Origin: Clostridia bacterium
GTDB lineage: Bacteria > Bacillota > Clostridia > Oscillospirales > Acutalibacteraceae
Reading direction: 5' to 3'
Assembly: GCA_017461235.1 (NCBI GenBank)
Contig: JAFTYU010000012.1
Coordinates: 32,029-96,028 of the forward strand
Length of the DNA stretch: 64,000 nt
Shown here: piece after piece, positions 51,797-60,545 of the stretch
Position numbering within the stretch: position 1 is the stretch's first letter
How the letters are laid out: the number at the start of each line of letters is the position of its first letter
Program-made: the position numbers and the translations under genes
Notes under the pieces: generated by a model
Databases searched by the model: none
The model's input: the letters and a program-made list of their open reading frames with translations, nothing else
Told to the model about the DNA's origin: nothing

Positions 51797-53398
51797 ATGG
51801 CAAATCAGATGTTTTGCTTTCAGTGTGAACAAACTGCAGGATGCAAGGCGTGCACAGGAGGGGCTGGTGTATGCGGAAAAAAGGCAGATACTGCCGTACT
51901 TCAAGACGAGCTTACAGGTTCCCTTATCGGACTTGCCCATGCAGCAGCGAATAACGGGGATCTTATAACAGAAAATACCGACCAACTGGTTATCGAAGGT
52001 CTTTTCACCACCATTACCAATGTGAATTTTAACAATGAAACGATTTCGGCCATCATCGAAAAGGTCGAAGCCGAAAAAGCACGGCTTGTTCAGAATTGTT
52101 GTAGTTGTCTCTCAGTCTGCGCCCAAAGTGACAATTATGATATGAATAAGTTATGGGCGGCAGACGAGGATATCCGTTCTCTCAAATCACTTATCCTTTT
52201 CGGTATCCGTGGTGTTGCTGCATATGCCTATCATGCGGCTGTACTCGGCTATCACAACCCTGACGTTAATACATTTTTCTATAAAGCACTCTGTGCTGTT
52301 GGCACGGATGATTATGGAATGGAGGAGCTTCTTCCCATCGTAATGGAGGTTGGAGAAATCAACCTCAAATGCATGGCGCTTCTCGATAAGGCAAATACCG
52401 AGGTCTACGGCAACCCCACACCAACCGAAGTTAGTCTGACGGTTGAAAAGGGGCCATTCATCGTAATTTCAGGACATGACCTATACGATCTGAAACAGCT
52501 TTTGGAACAAACCGAGGACAAGGGCATCAATATTTATACACACGGTGAGATGCTTCCTGCTCATGCCTATCCCGAGCTTAAAAAGTATTCACACCTGAAG
52601 GGTAACTTCGGCACGGCATGGCAGAATCAGCAAAAGGAGTTTGCGGATATTCCCGCACCTATTCTCTTCACCACCAACTGTCTGATGCCACCGAAGGCAA
52701 ACTATGCAGACAGAGTTTTCACCACCGAGGTGGTGTCCTATCCTGGAATGGTTCATATCGGAGATGATAAAAATTTCATGCCCGTCATAGAAAAAGCACT
52801 TGCGCTTGGCGGTTATCCCACCGATATGCACTTCACAGGCATCAACGGTGGTCAGAAAGTAATGACTGGATTCTCGCACAATGCCGTTCTCTCAGTTGCT
52901 GACACTGTTATAGAAGCTGTTAAGAGCGGAGCAATCAAGCACTTCTTCCTTGTGGGCGGTTGTGACGGTGCGAAGCCCGGCCGCAACTACTATACCGAAT
53001 TTGTAAAGCAGACTCCTTCTGATAGCGTGGTACTGACGCTTGCCTGCGGAAAATATCGTTTCAACGACCTTGACCTCGGCACGATCGGCAGCCTGCCTCG
53101 CATTATGGATATGGGACAGTGTAACGATGCATACAGCGCTATTAAGGTGGCGGTGGCTCTTGCAGAAGCCTTTGACTGCGGTGTCAACGACCTGCCTCTT
53201 TCTATGGTGCTTTCGTGGTACGAGCAAAAAGCTGTATGCATTTTACTCACCCTTCTTCACCTCGGTATCAAGAATATTTTTCTTGGACCATCGCTCCCTG
53301 CATTTCTTTCACCGGGTGTGCTTAACTTTTTGGTGGAGCACTACAATATTGCACCGATCTCAACACCGGAGGAGGATCTGAAAAAGATTCTCGGATAA
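51797..53398 (+). CDS. hcp: Hydroxylamine reductase / hybrid cluster protein
   Basis: The 533-residue protein has the N-terminal Fe-S cysteines FCFQCEQTAG, KACTGG and GVCGKK, then hybrid-cluster ligands in VISGHDLYDLKQLLEQTED, HGEMLPAHAYPELK, NCLMPP, and LVGGCDGAKPGRNYY. Hcp reduces hydroxylamine or NO and protects against nitrosative stress. I start at ATG 51797 after GGAGGAAG; an upstream GTG (51782) overlaps that site. The order Crp/Fnr regulator then hcp is typical. Full length, no defects. Confidence 0.95.
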   Translation: MANQMFCFQCEQTAGCKACTGGAGVCGKKADTAVLQDELTGSLIGLAHAAANNGDLITENTDQLVIEGLFTTITNVNFNNETISAIIEKVEAEKARLVQNCCSCLSVCAQSDNYDMNKLWAADEDIRSLKSLILFGIRGVAAYAYHAAVLGYHNPDVNTFFYKALCAVGTDDYGMEELLPIVMEVGEINLKCMALLDKANTEVYGNPTPTEVSLTVEKGPFIVISGHDLYDLKQLLEQTEDKGINIYTHGEMLPAHAYPELKKYSHLKGNFGTAWQNQQKEFADIPAPILFTTNCLMPPKANYADRVFTTEVVSYPGMVHIGDDKNFMPVIEKALALGGYPTDMHFTGINGGQKVMTGFSHNAVLSVADTVIEAVKSGAIKHFFLVGGCDGAKPGRNYYTEFVKQTPSDSVVLTLACGKYRFNDLDLGTIGSLPRIMDMGQCNDAYSAIKVAVALAEAFDCGVNDLPLSMVLSWYEQKAVCILLTLLHLGIKNIFLGPSLPAFLSPGVLNFLVEHYNIAPISTPEEDLKKILG

Positions 53399-53425
53399 AA
53401 GGACATCGTTCATATTTGAAAAACA

Positions 53426-53478
53426 CAAGAGACCACAGTAGTGAAACCATTACTGTGGACTCTTGATATTTTTTATTT
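53426..53478. terminator. Terminator between hcp and ferritin
   Basis: CAAGAG-A-CCACAGTA (53426-53440) pairs with TACTGTGG-A-CTCTTG (53451-53465), followed by a T-rich tail. The two genes are convergent. Confidence 0.8.
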
Positions 53479-53482
53479 TGAT

Positions 53483-53992
53483 TTAAAGTGTCAATGAGGG
53501 AGCGGTATATACTCTTGCCGCCAGTTCTTGATTGAGCATATACAAGCTCTTAGGATCGGAACCGAACAGTTCCATCTTGGTGATCATATCGGTAGCGTTG
53601 GTTTCTTCTTCGCCCTGCTCCTTAACGAACCAGTCAAGGAACTGCATTGTACGAAAATCACGAACGTCGTATGCCGCACCATAGATATCATTGATCAAAG
53701 CGGTAACATACTGTTCATGCTCAAGACCCGCCTTCAAAACGTCCATGTGGCAGGTAAACACCTTATCAGGCTTTGCGATGGCTTCCAAGGCTACTGCCTG
53801 ACTCTCATTCTGAAGGTACTGATAGAACAGCATAGCGTGGTCACGCTCCTCCTGTGCCTGGATCTTATACCAGTTGGCAAAGCCGTCAAGACCGGCCTGC
53901 TCAAAGTAGTTGGAAAAATCCAGATAAAGATATGCGGAGTAAAACTCCTTGTTGATTTGCTGATTTAACAGCTCGTGTACTTTTGCATCCAT
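53483..53992 (-). CDS. ftnA: Ferritin
   Basis: The 169-residue protein has the four-helix ferritin fold and ferroxidase ligands in NQQINKEFYSAYLYLDFSN, FANWYKIQAQEERDHAMLFY and FVKEQGEEETNA. It stores iron and limits Fenton chemistry. It follows the superoxide reductase gene by 17 bases, so the two may be co-transcribed with rubrerythrin in a common stress group. Confidence 0.93.
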   Translation of the reverse strand: MDAKVHELLNQQINKEFYSAYLYLDFSNYFEQAGLDGFANWYKIQAQEERDHAMLFYQYLQNESQAVALEAIAKPDKVFTCHMDVLKAGLEHEQYVTALINDIYGAAYDVRDFRTMQFLDWFVKEQGEEETNATDMITKMELFGSDPKSLYMLNQELAARVYTAPSLTL

Positions 53993-54009
53993 TGATGTTT
54001 CCTCCTTAA

Positions 54010-54393
54010 TTAGATATCAGTCCTCCACAGACCGTGAAGATTGCAGTAAGCATACACCGCAACGGGCTTCTCGTCAGAAAGAGCAAAGGTCACAACGGGA
54101 GCTTTGCCGACTTCAAGGCACTTGCGCTGACCGCCCTTATTGGTTTGGAGATACACCCAAAGTATACTGTGCTCCTCAACCATAGGATGCTCCACAGAGC
54201 CGATGGTTACGGTTACGATATTGCCGTCAACAGCCACAACGGGAATATGCTTCTCGTGGCTTGCCTCCACCACTCCGGGTTCCAGCTTGGTCATCTTCTG
54301 ACCGCAGCACATCATGGGAACGCCCGCATCGTGAATCATACCTATCAGATTACCGCAATGCCCGCAGATATAAAACTTATTGTTATCGCACAT
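54010..54393 (-). CDS. Desulfoferrodoxin / superoxide reductase (2Fe-SOR)
   Basis: The 127-residue protein has an N-terminal desulforedoxin-like Fe(Cys)4 site (ICGHCG; MCCGQKM) and a C-terminal SOR domain with ligands in ASHEKHIP, VEHPMVEEHSI and YCNLHGLW. All ligands are present, so it should be active in reducing superoxide to peroxide. It is behind an extended -10 promoter at 54424. Confidence 0.95.
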   Translation of the reverse strand: MCDNNKFYICGHCGNLIGMIHDAGVPMMCCGQKMTKLEPGVVEASHEKHIPVVAVDGNIVTVTIGSVEHPMVEEHSILWVYLQTNKGGQRKCLEVGKAPVVTFALSDEKPVAVYAYCNLHGLWRTDI

Positions 54394-54423
54394 TTTAGAA
54401 TACCTCCAAATATTTATAGCTTT

Positions 54424-54453
54424 ATTATATCATAAATTATATAACCACATCAA
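54424..54453 (-). promoter_or_regulatory. Promoter of the superoxide reductase-ferritin unit
   Basis: Minus strand TTGATG (54448-54453), 18-base spacer, TATAAT (54424-54429) with extended -10 TATGA. The same TATGATATAAT block is found upstream of rubrerythrin. Confidence 0.65.
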
Positions 54454-54523
54454 GTATTTTAATTTTAGACAATGCATGGAAAGAAAAACAGTACAGGAAT
54501 GGTTTCCGCACTGTTTTTGCCCA

Positions 54524-55186
54524 TCAGTAATTCTCTTTTCTTACTTCAAAGTAAGCCTGCGGATGATTGCAAACCGGGCAAACTTCAGGTGCGGCAGTAC
54601 CAACAACAATATGACCGCAGTTTCGGCACTCCCAAATGGTTACACCGCTCTTCTCGAAGACTGCCTTACTTTCCACATTGTTAAGCAGAGCACGATATCT
54701 TTCCTCGTGAGCTTTCTCGATAGCAGCCACTGCACGGAACTGTGCCGCAAGCTCGTAGAAGCCTTCTTCCTCAGCGTCCCTTGCAAAGCCATCGTACATA
54801 TCCGTCCACTCATAATTCTCGCCTTCTGCTGCATGAAGAAGGTTTGCTGCAGTGTCGCCAAGCTCACCGAGCGCCTTGAACCAAAGCTTTGCGTGTTCCT
54901 TCTCATTCTCAGCGGTCTGAAGGAAGATTGCTGAGATCTGCTCGTAGCCAGCCTTCTTCGCTACCGATGCGAAATAAGTGTACTTGTTTCTTGCCTGAGA
55001 CTCACCGGCAAATGCTTCCCAAAGATTCTTCTCTGTCTTTGTCCCTGCATAAGGGTTATTCGATGGAGCTGCTTCCTCGATCTTCTCAAATTTTGATGCG
55101 GGCACCTTGCACTTGGGACACTTGAAATCATCCGTAATATCACCTTCATGAACGTAACCGCAAACAGTACATTTCCATTTTGCCAT
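54524..55186 (-). CDS. Reverse rubrerythrin (two rubredoxin-like ends)
   Basis: The 220-residue protein has a rubredoxin domain at both ends: N-terminal [11 protein letters not shown] with CPKCKVP, and C-terminal CRNCGHI with CPVCNHP; the diiron four-helix domain lies between ([32 protein letters not shown]). The N-terminal rubredoxin is the mark of reverse rubrerythrins, which reduce peroxide and O2 in clostridia with NADH through a reductase. It is monocistronic by promoter, followed by ferritin/SOR on the same strand. Confidence 0.92.
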   Translation of the reverse strand: MAKWKCTVCGYVHEGDITDDFKCPKCKVPASKFEKIEEAAPSNNPYAGTKTEKNLWEAFAGESQARNKYTYFASVAKKAGYEQISAIFLQTAENEKEHAKLWFKALGELGDTAANLLHAAEGENYEWTDMYDGFARDAEEEGFYELAAQFRAVAAIEKAHEERYRALLNNVESKAVFEKSGVTIWECRNCGHIVVGTAAPEVCPVCNHPQAYFEVRKENY

Positions 55187-55231
55187 TTTAGTTGTTCCTC
55201 CACATATTTTTTCAAATATTATGTAAAGTTA

Positions 55232-55259
55232 ATTATATCATAATTTTACCATTTTTCAA
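55232..55259 (-). promoter_or_regulatory. Promoter of reverse rubrerythrin
   Basis: Minus strand TTGAAA (55254-55259), 16-base spacer, TATAAT (55232-55237) with extended -10 TATGA. Confidence 0.65.
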
Positions 55260-55296
55260 TATTTTTAGTAAAAATCGATATCGGATTTATTGGAAA

Positions 55297-55591
55297 TTAC
55301 CGTGTTAGGTACTCAATCGATTCTTCCTTCGTTGCAACAAAGAAAACCTCATTGCCATTGCTGTTCTAATGCATAAAATCTTCAAGTGGTTTTCTTGTGT
55401 ACTTGGAGTAATATCCCCAAATCGCAACCTTGGCTTGATATGTGATGAATGGCTCAAATATTTTGCCCGCAGGATCACGACTAAAGAATAAAGAAATCCT
55501 CTGCTGCCACATTTTTATCTATGGCAACCAGATTTGTTCCGAAACCGTGCTTTGCGATAAGAATAAGGTCGAGTGTGGCTTGCACATTCAT
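55297..55591 (-). pseudogene. DUF4180 gene remnant
   Basis: The minus strand reads ATLDLILIAKHGFGTN, EDFFIL, then a frameshift, SRDPAGKIFEPFITYQAKVA, IWGYYSKYTRKPLEDFMH, an in-frame TAG, and NSNGNEVFFVATKEESIEYL. This is the DUF4180 domain end to end, a small protein of unknown role. One frameshift and one nonsense codon make it dead. It lies beside a decayed XRE-type regulator. Confidence 0.7.
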
Positions 55592-55593
55592 AC

Positions 55594-55849
55594 TCTCATC
55601 TAACTCGAATATTCTCGATTGATACTTATATAACACGCCTTGTGGCTAATAGATTCGTACAAAGATGCAATCCAAGGAAACATTAAAAATCTCTTCATAT
55701 TGCATCAGCACTCCACGTAACGGAAAGGACTGTGCATTTTTCATATCGAAAGATGGCAATCTGGTCGATGTCAAACACCGCTGCCAGACGCACCTGTGAT
55801 ATATGTTCCCTTCTCTGAGCTCGGTCAACCTCTCAGATATGATTGTCAT
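55594..55849 (-). pseudogene. XRE-type regulator remnant
   Basis: TIISERLTELRE at the N-terminus and GVLMQYEEIFNVSLDCIF further on match an XRE helix-turn-helix protein, but the middle helices are garbled by frameshifts and a stop follows at the C-terminus. It runs into the DUF4180 remnant. Confidence 0.6.
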
Positions 55850-55938
55850 CTTTCATCTTCACTCATTTCATTTTTTACTTTTTTGAACATAATATACCGC
55901 ATTTTTTAATTTCCTTTCCGTGATGCCATCACATAAAA

Positions 55939-55972
55939 TACCACCCTTCCCTTTTTGGATGAGTGGTACTTG
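55939..55972 (-). terminator. Hairpin after the CoA-disulfide reductase gene
   Basis: TACCACCCTTCC (55939-55950) pairs imperfectly with GGATGAGTGGTA (55957-55968). The T-tract on the minus strand is short. Confidence 0.5.
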
Positions 55973-55973
55973 T

Positions 55974-57665
55974 TCAGTTATCCATTCCGCAGGCAGTGGC
56001 ACGTTCGATCAAAGCCCGGTCGTTCATGACCGCATCATAAAAACGGAAGCCACCCGCAAAATTGTATGATGTATAGCCGTTACCTTCCAAAATGCGACTT
56101 GCAATATAACTGCGCAGACCGCTTTGGCAGATCACGTACACAGGCTTGCCCTCTTCCACTTCATCAAAGCGTTCCCTCAGCTCATCAACGGGGATATTCT
56201 TAAATCCATCAATATGACCTCGACTGTATTCACCGACAGTTCTTGTATCAAGTAGCGTTACGCTTCCGTCACGGGGCAACTTATCCACATCATCAAGATG
56301 CCATTGCTTCAGCACTCCTTTTGCAATATTGTCGATCATAAAGCCTGCCATATTGACGGTATCCTTGGCTGAGGAATATGGCGGTGCATAGGCAAGATCG
56401 ATATCCTTCAGGTCAGTTGCCTTCATTCCTGCACGTATGGCGGTAGCAAGCACATCGATGCGCTTGTCCACGCCCTCATATCCGACGATCTGTGCGCCAA
56501 GCAGACGGTAGGTGCCTTTTTCAAAGACCACCTTCATTGTCATAACCTTGCCGCCCGGATAGTAGCTTGCATGGCTCATAGGTGAAAGAATGACCGTATC
56601 TGCATCAAGCCCTGCCGCCTTTGCACATCTTTCGTTAATGCCGGTCAGCGCTGCCGTAACATCAAAAACCTTGATGACCGAGCTGCCCTGAGAGCCTTTA
56701 TATCGGCTGTCAAGTCCGCAGATGTTATCCGCAATAATGCGTCCCTGTTTGTTAGCGGGGCCTGCAAGGGAGATAAGCGCATCCTCGCCTGTAACGATGT
56801 TTTTCACTTGCACCGCATCACCTGCGGCGTAAATATCGGGAACCGAGGTTTCCATGCGGTCATTGACAACGATAGCGTCTTTGACACCGAGCTCCAGTCC
56901 CGCTTCTTTGGCAAGAGCCGTATCGGGCGTAACCCCAATAGCAAGTACCACCATATCAGCATAAAGAGGCGCATCGTCTTTTAACAGGACCTTAATGCAG
57001 CCGGCCTTTTCCTCAAAGCCCTCCACCGCACGACCGAGAACAAGCTTTACTCCGTGCTCTCGCATTTCGTTATGAATAAACGATGCCATATCCGAGTCGA
57101 AAGGATTCATCAACTGCTTTGCATATTCAACGATAGTAACTTCCATTCCCAACTCACGCAGATTTTCCGCAAGCTCAAGACCAATAAAGCCACCGCCTGC
57201 CAACACTACCGATTTTGGATGATTTTCATTGATATGCTTCTTGATACGAAGCGTATCTTCTACGGTACGGAGCGTAAATACTTTTTCAAGATCCGCACCG
57301 GGGAAACGGGGCTGTGTCGGCTTTGCTCCGGGAGAAAGAATGAGTTTATCATAGCTTTCCTCGAATTCTTCACCCGTTTTCAAATTTTTGACCGACACCG
57401 TCTTTTTATCAGGATGAATTGCCGTAACCTCGTGATGCACCTTCATGTCCACACGAAAGCGCAAATAAAAGCTTTCGGGAGTCTGAAGTGTCAGCACCTC
57501 GGCATCGGTGATCACATCCCCGATATAGTACGGCAGTCCGCAATTAGCATAGGAAATATATCCGGAACGCTCAAACACCACTATTTCTGCCTTTTCATCA
57601 AGCCTTCGGATTCGTGCAGCAACAGTTGCTCCACCTGCCACACCGCCTACAATAACAATCTTCAT
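55974..57665 (-). CDS. CoA-disulfide reductase with C-terminal rhodanese domain (CoADR-RHD)
   Basis: The 563-residue protein starts KIVIVGGVAGGATVAARIRR (FAD site), has the single redox Cys in SYANCGLPYYIGD (C42), an NAD-binding motif SVVLAGGGFIGLELAENL, and a rhodanese domain from about 465 with active Cys in YVICQSGLRSY. Such enzymes reduce CoA disulfide, CoA persulfide or polysulfide with NAD(P)H, linking thiol and sulfur stress. It follows a stand-alone rhodanese gene by one base. Both active sites are intact. Confidence 0.92.
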   Translation of the reverse strand: MKIVIVGGVAGGATVAARIRRLDEKAEIVVFERSGYISYANCGLPYYIGDVITDAEVLTLQTPESFYLRFRVDMKVHHEVTAIHPDKKTVSVKNLKTGEEFEESYDKLILSPGAKPTQPRFPGADLEKVFTLRTVEDTLRIKKHINENHPKSVVLAGGGFIGLELAENLRELGMEVTIVEYAKQLMNPFDSDMASFIHNEMREHGVKLVLGRAVEGFEEKAGCIKVLLKDDAPLYADMVVLAIGVTPDTALAKEAGLELGVKDAIVVNDRMETSVPDIYAAGDAVQVKNIVTGEDALISLAGPANKQGRIIADNICGLDSRYKGSQGSSVIKVFDVTAALTGINERCAKAAGLDADTVILSPMSHASYYPGGKVMTMKVVFEKGTYRLLGAQIVGYEGVDKRIDVLATAIRAGMKATDLKDIDLAYAPPYSSAKDTVNMAGFMIDNIAKGVLKQWHLDDVDKLPRDGSVTLLDTRTVGEYSRGHIDGFKNIPVDELRERFDEVEEGKPVYVICQSGLRSYIASRILEGNGYTSYNFAGGFRFYDAVMNDRALIERATACGMDN

Positions 57666-57666
57666 A

Positions 57667-57954
57667 TTACCGTTTCACCTTTCTGCGATAAGAAAATATA
57701 CCGCCGATGTTGTTGACCTTGGTATATCCCATCTGTCCGAGTACCGCCACAGCCTGACGGTTTCTTGCGTCGTAATAAAAATAGACAAACAACTCTGTAT
57801 CTTTATTTTCCACGACAGTCCTTACCTTGTCAAGTGTTTGCAGAGGAATGTTCTTGCTTTCCGTGATATGATCTTCACTATATTCCTGTGTGGTGCGCAC
57901 GTCAAGCAAAACAATACCGGCAGCGTTTTTATATTCATTTACGCCTTGAATCAC
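57667..57954 (-). CDS. Rhodanese-like domain protein lacking the active-site Cys
   Basis: The 95-residue protein has the rhodanese opening VLLDVRTTQEYSEDHITESK and the end MGYTKVNNIGGI, but in the active-site loop it reads VYFYYDARNRQA where active relatives have VYCxSGxRSxxA. The nucleophilic Cys is replaced by an aromatic residue. It could be a binding or regulatory domain or be in early decay like its neighbour. It is upstream of CoADR-RHD with one base between. Confidence 0.75.
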   Translation of the reverse strand: MIQGVNEYKNAAGIVLLDVRTTQEYSEDHITESKNIPLQTLDKVRTVVENKDTELFVYFYYDARNRQAVAVLGQMGYTKVNNIGGIFSYRRKVKR

Positions 57955-57998
57955 ATCGGGTTGTCTTAAAAATCAAAAAATCCCCTTTTCTAAACACC

Positions 57999-58296
57999 TT
58001 ACAGCATACCGAGGATTTCTTCCTTCGGTCTTGCTCCCATTACCTGATTTACGATCTTACCGTTTTCGATTACTACAAAGCTCATGATACTGAACTGATT
58101 TGCCAGCTCTGCTTCTACATCCACATTACTCTTCCCAACCTTGATGTCGAAACGCTCACAGGCGAGCTGTTCAACAATCGGCACCACCATACAGCAAGGA
58201 CTGCACCGGGAAGCCTAAAAGTTCAGAATCACCTTTCTTTCGGGATTTAATAATTCGCTTTGAAAATTGTTTTTTATCGATGTTGATAGCAGATAT
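57999..58296 (-). pseudogene. trxA: Thioredoxin gene remnant
   Basis: The minus strand reads SAINIDKKQF, then a frameshift in a homopolymer, then SELLNPERKVILNF, an in-frame TAG where Trp stands in FWAS, then ASRCSPCCMVVPIVEQL and the thioredoxin end to LGML. The start codon is also changed (ATA at 58294-58296 at the expected place). Three independent lesions show it is a pseudogene. Its active site is CSPC. It fits the sulfur and thiol context of CoADR-RHD. Confidence 0.8.
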
Positions 58297-58533
58297 TTTT
58301 ACATCCTCATTTTTTGCGGCTTTATTATATCATGGCCTTTGACATCGTTCTGTGATGAAATCACATTTCTGTCTTTAGTCGTTAAAAAGCTGATGATTGA
58401 TAAATTATAAACAGCCGTCAGCTGCTCTTTATAATGCTCTACCTTATCGCACAGTATTTTCCACAACTTTTTTGAAAAAAGTGTGCTGTAGAAAATTATA
58501 TCTACTGTTGGATAAATATAGTTTTGTCTTATG

Positions 58534-58562
58534 TTGACTTTTAAAACATAAAAATATATAAT
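58534..58562 (+). promoter_or_regulatory. Promoter of the glycan cluster
   Basis: TTGACT (58534-58539), 17-base spacer, TATAAT (58557-58562), 37 bases before ATG 58600. Sequence 58297-58533 holds no gene I support. Confidence 0.75.
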
Positions 58563-58599
58563 TTTATCGAACATACAGAATAATTTGCGGGGTATTGAA

Positions 58600-60513
58600 A
58601 TGACTCGAAAAAATATAAAAATTGATTTTAATAAAAAAAACGGAGATTATGAAATCGTTTACAATGGTTTTGCATGGGTAAGCGACGGCAGAAAGCCCTA
58701 TATAATCATCCGCAAAAAAATAGGGAGCAAATATGTCAGCACTTTCCGCCCGTTTTGGTCGGCGTTAAAAAAGAAAACTGAATATTCAACGGATAAGATT
58801 ATAACCCGTTATTCCGATTTTGTCGCTTTCGGTAAAAAACTGCCGTTTACTCTTGTTTGTACTGCCGAAATTTCAGAAGAAAACACGGTTGAATTTTCAT
58901 TGAAAGCAGTAAATGAAACAGGATACGACATTCAGGCGGTATATTTCCCTGCACCCTTCAATTCAAAATTAAAATGTAAAGAGTCTTACCACGTTGACCC
59001 TATGCGTCAGGGATTTATACTTCCTGACGCATACAAAAAGAACTTTTCAACTATATTTGGCTATACACATATAAAACGGAAAATCAACACCGGAGAATGT
59101 TATATGCCCGTTTGGGGCAGAGTCTGCGACGGTCACTCTTTCACTGCTATAGTTGATACTCCTTATGATGCTTCGATGTATTCATCATTCGGAAAACACA
59201 GAGCATTCGTTAACTCGGTTTACTGGCAGTCATCGCTGGGCAAGCTGTCATATGAAAGAAAAATCCGTTTTATTTTTCACGAAAAAGGTGATTACAACAC
59301 CATTGCAAAGGATTACCGCAATTATATGATTGAGAAAAATCAACTTGTTACAATTGATGAAAAAATAGCGAAAAATCCCAACATAAAAAAACTTATAGGT
59401 TCACCCGTTCTTCATCACAAGATTTTTTCTAAAATCAACAAAAAATCACAATTTTATGATAAAAACGGTACTAATGAAATCCTTTGTGCGACTTTTTATG
59501 AGCGTGCAGAACAGATTAAAAAGCTAAAATCTCTCGGTCTTGAAAAACTCTATATTCACACAGACGGCTGGGGAAAAGATGGCTATGACAACAACCACCC
59601 GTATATTCTTCCGCCTTGTGAACAGGCAGGCGGATGGGACGGCTTCAGGGAATTTTCGCTCATCAGCCGTGAACTTGGATATGTTTTTGCACTCCACGAC
59701 CAATACAGAGATTATTATTATGACAGCCCCGTTTTCGATAAGGAAAAAGCCGTAACTAATATTGACGGATCAAATCCGTACTGTTCTATCTGGGACGGCG
59801 GTGAACACAGTTATCTTTGCTCTGCTTTTGCCCTTGATGCAGTCAAGAAAACCTACGCTGAGCTTGAAGAACACGGTATCGATGTTCAAGGTGCATATCT
59901 CGATGTCTTTTCTATTATGCAGGGTGATGAATGCTTCCATAAAGACCATAAAATAACAAGAGAGGAAAGCATGAATTTCCGTGGCAAATGCTTTGATTAT
60001 CTCAATGAAAAAGGATTTATAATGTCATCAGAAGAACCCGGCATGCAGCTTCTCAATCACCTTGCCCTCGTACACCATGGACCTCATGCACTCCGTCCGC
60101 AGGAAAACGGAGAAGCGATCGGAATTCCCATTCCTCTTGGAAATCTTGTTTATCATGATTGTATAATGGTTCCGTGGAATTGGTTTAATAATTGGGGTAT
60201 TCCAAAAGGAGAGGACGGCGACTTATACGGTGCCCTGAATGCCGGCATGCCCTATATTCATCCTTACGGAAACTCCCTTCGAAAAATCGGTACAGATAAC
60301 AGAACCGCTGATGTTGACATGATGAGCGATGAAGAACTCAAAAAGGAGCTTGAACGAATTGCACCTCTTTGTGAATTGCAGGCCAAGCTCTATAATAAAG
60401 AAATGGTAAAGCACGAATTTTTAGGTGACTACCGTAAACAGAAAACAACCTATTCAGACGGAACAACAGTAACCATTGACCTTGACAAGGCTGTATATGA
60501 AATAAATCACTGA
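58600..60513 (+). CDS. Glycoside hydrolase-like protein (DUF5696-type)
   Basis: The 637-residue protein starts at ATG 58600 after GCGGGG. Its first 250 residues are beta-rich (galactose-mutarotase-like), and the C-terminal part looks like a TIM barrel with acidic motifs YIHTDGWGKDGYDNNHP, FALHDQYRDYY, GAYLDVFSI and FIMSSEEPGMQ on successive strands. The build is like DUF5696 and the GH101/GH129 type proteins that act on mucin-like alpha-GalNAc, but I cannot name a family with confidence. No signal peptide. It begins the glycan cluster with the sulfatase. Confidence 0.65.
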   Translation: MTRKNIKIDFNKKNGDYEIVYNGFAWVSDGRKPYIIIRKKIGSKYVSTFRPFWSALKKKTEYSTDKIITRYSDFVAFGKKLPFTLVCTAEISEENTVEFSLKAVNETGYDIQAVYFPAPFNSKLKCKESYHVDPMRQGFILPDAYKKNFSTIFGYTHIKRKINTGECYMPVWGRVCDGHSFTAIVDTPYDASMYSSFGKHRAFVNSVYWQSSLGKLSYERKIRFIFHEKGDYNTIAKDYRNYMIEKNQLVTIDEKIAKNPNIKKLIGSPVLHHKIFSKINKKSQFYDKNGTNEILCATFYERAEQIKKLKSLGLEKLYIHTDGWGKDGYDNNHPYILPPCEQAGGWDGFREFSLISRELGYVFALHDQYRDYYYDSPVFDKEKAVTNIDGSNPYCSIWDGGEHSYLCSAFALDAVKKTYAELEEHGIDVQGAYLDVFSIMQGDECFHKDHKITREESMNFRGKCFDYLNEKGFIMSSEEPGMQLLNHLALVHHGPHALRPQENGEAIGIPIPLGNLVYHDCIMVPWNWFNNWGIPKGEDGDLYGALNAGMPYIHPYGNSLRKIGTDNRTADVDMMSDEELKKELERIAPLCELQAKLYNKEMVKHEFLGDYRKQKTTYSDGTTVTIDLDKAVYEINH

Positions 60514-60545
60514 CTGCAAACACATTATTTTAATGAGGTAAAGAA

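Noticed and set aside
58299-58574. Minus-strand 91-codon frame upstream of the glycan cluster
   Set aside because: AT-rich, covers the promoter at 58534, no ribosome-binding site or family resemblance.
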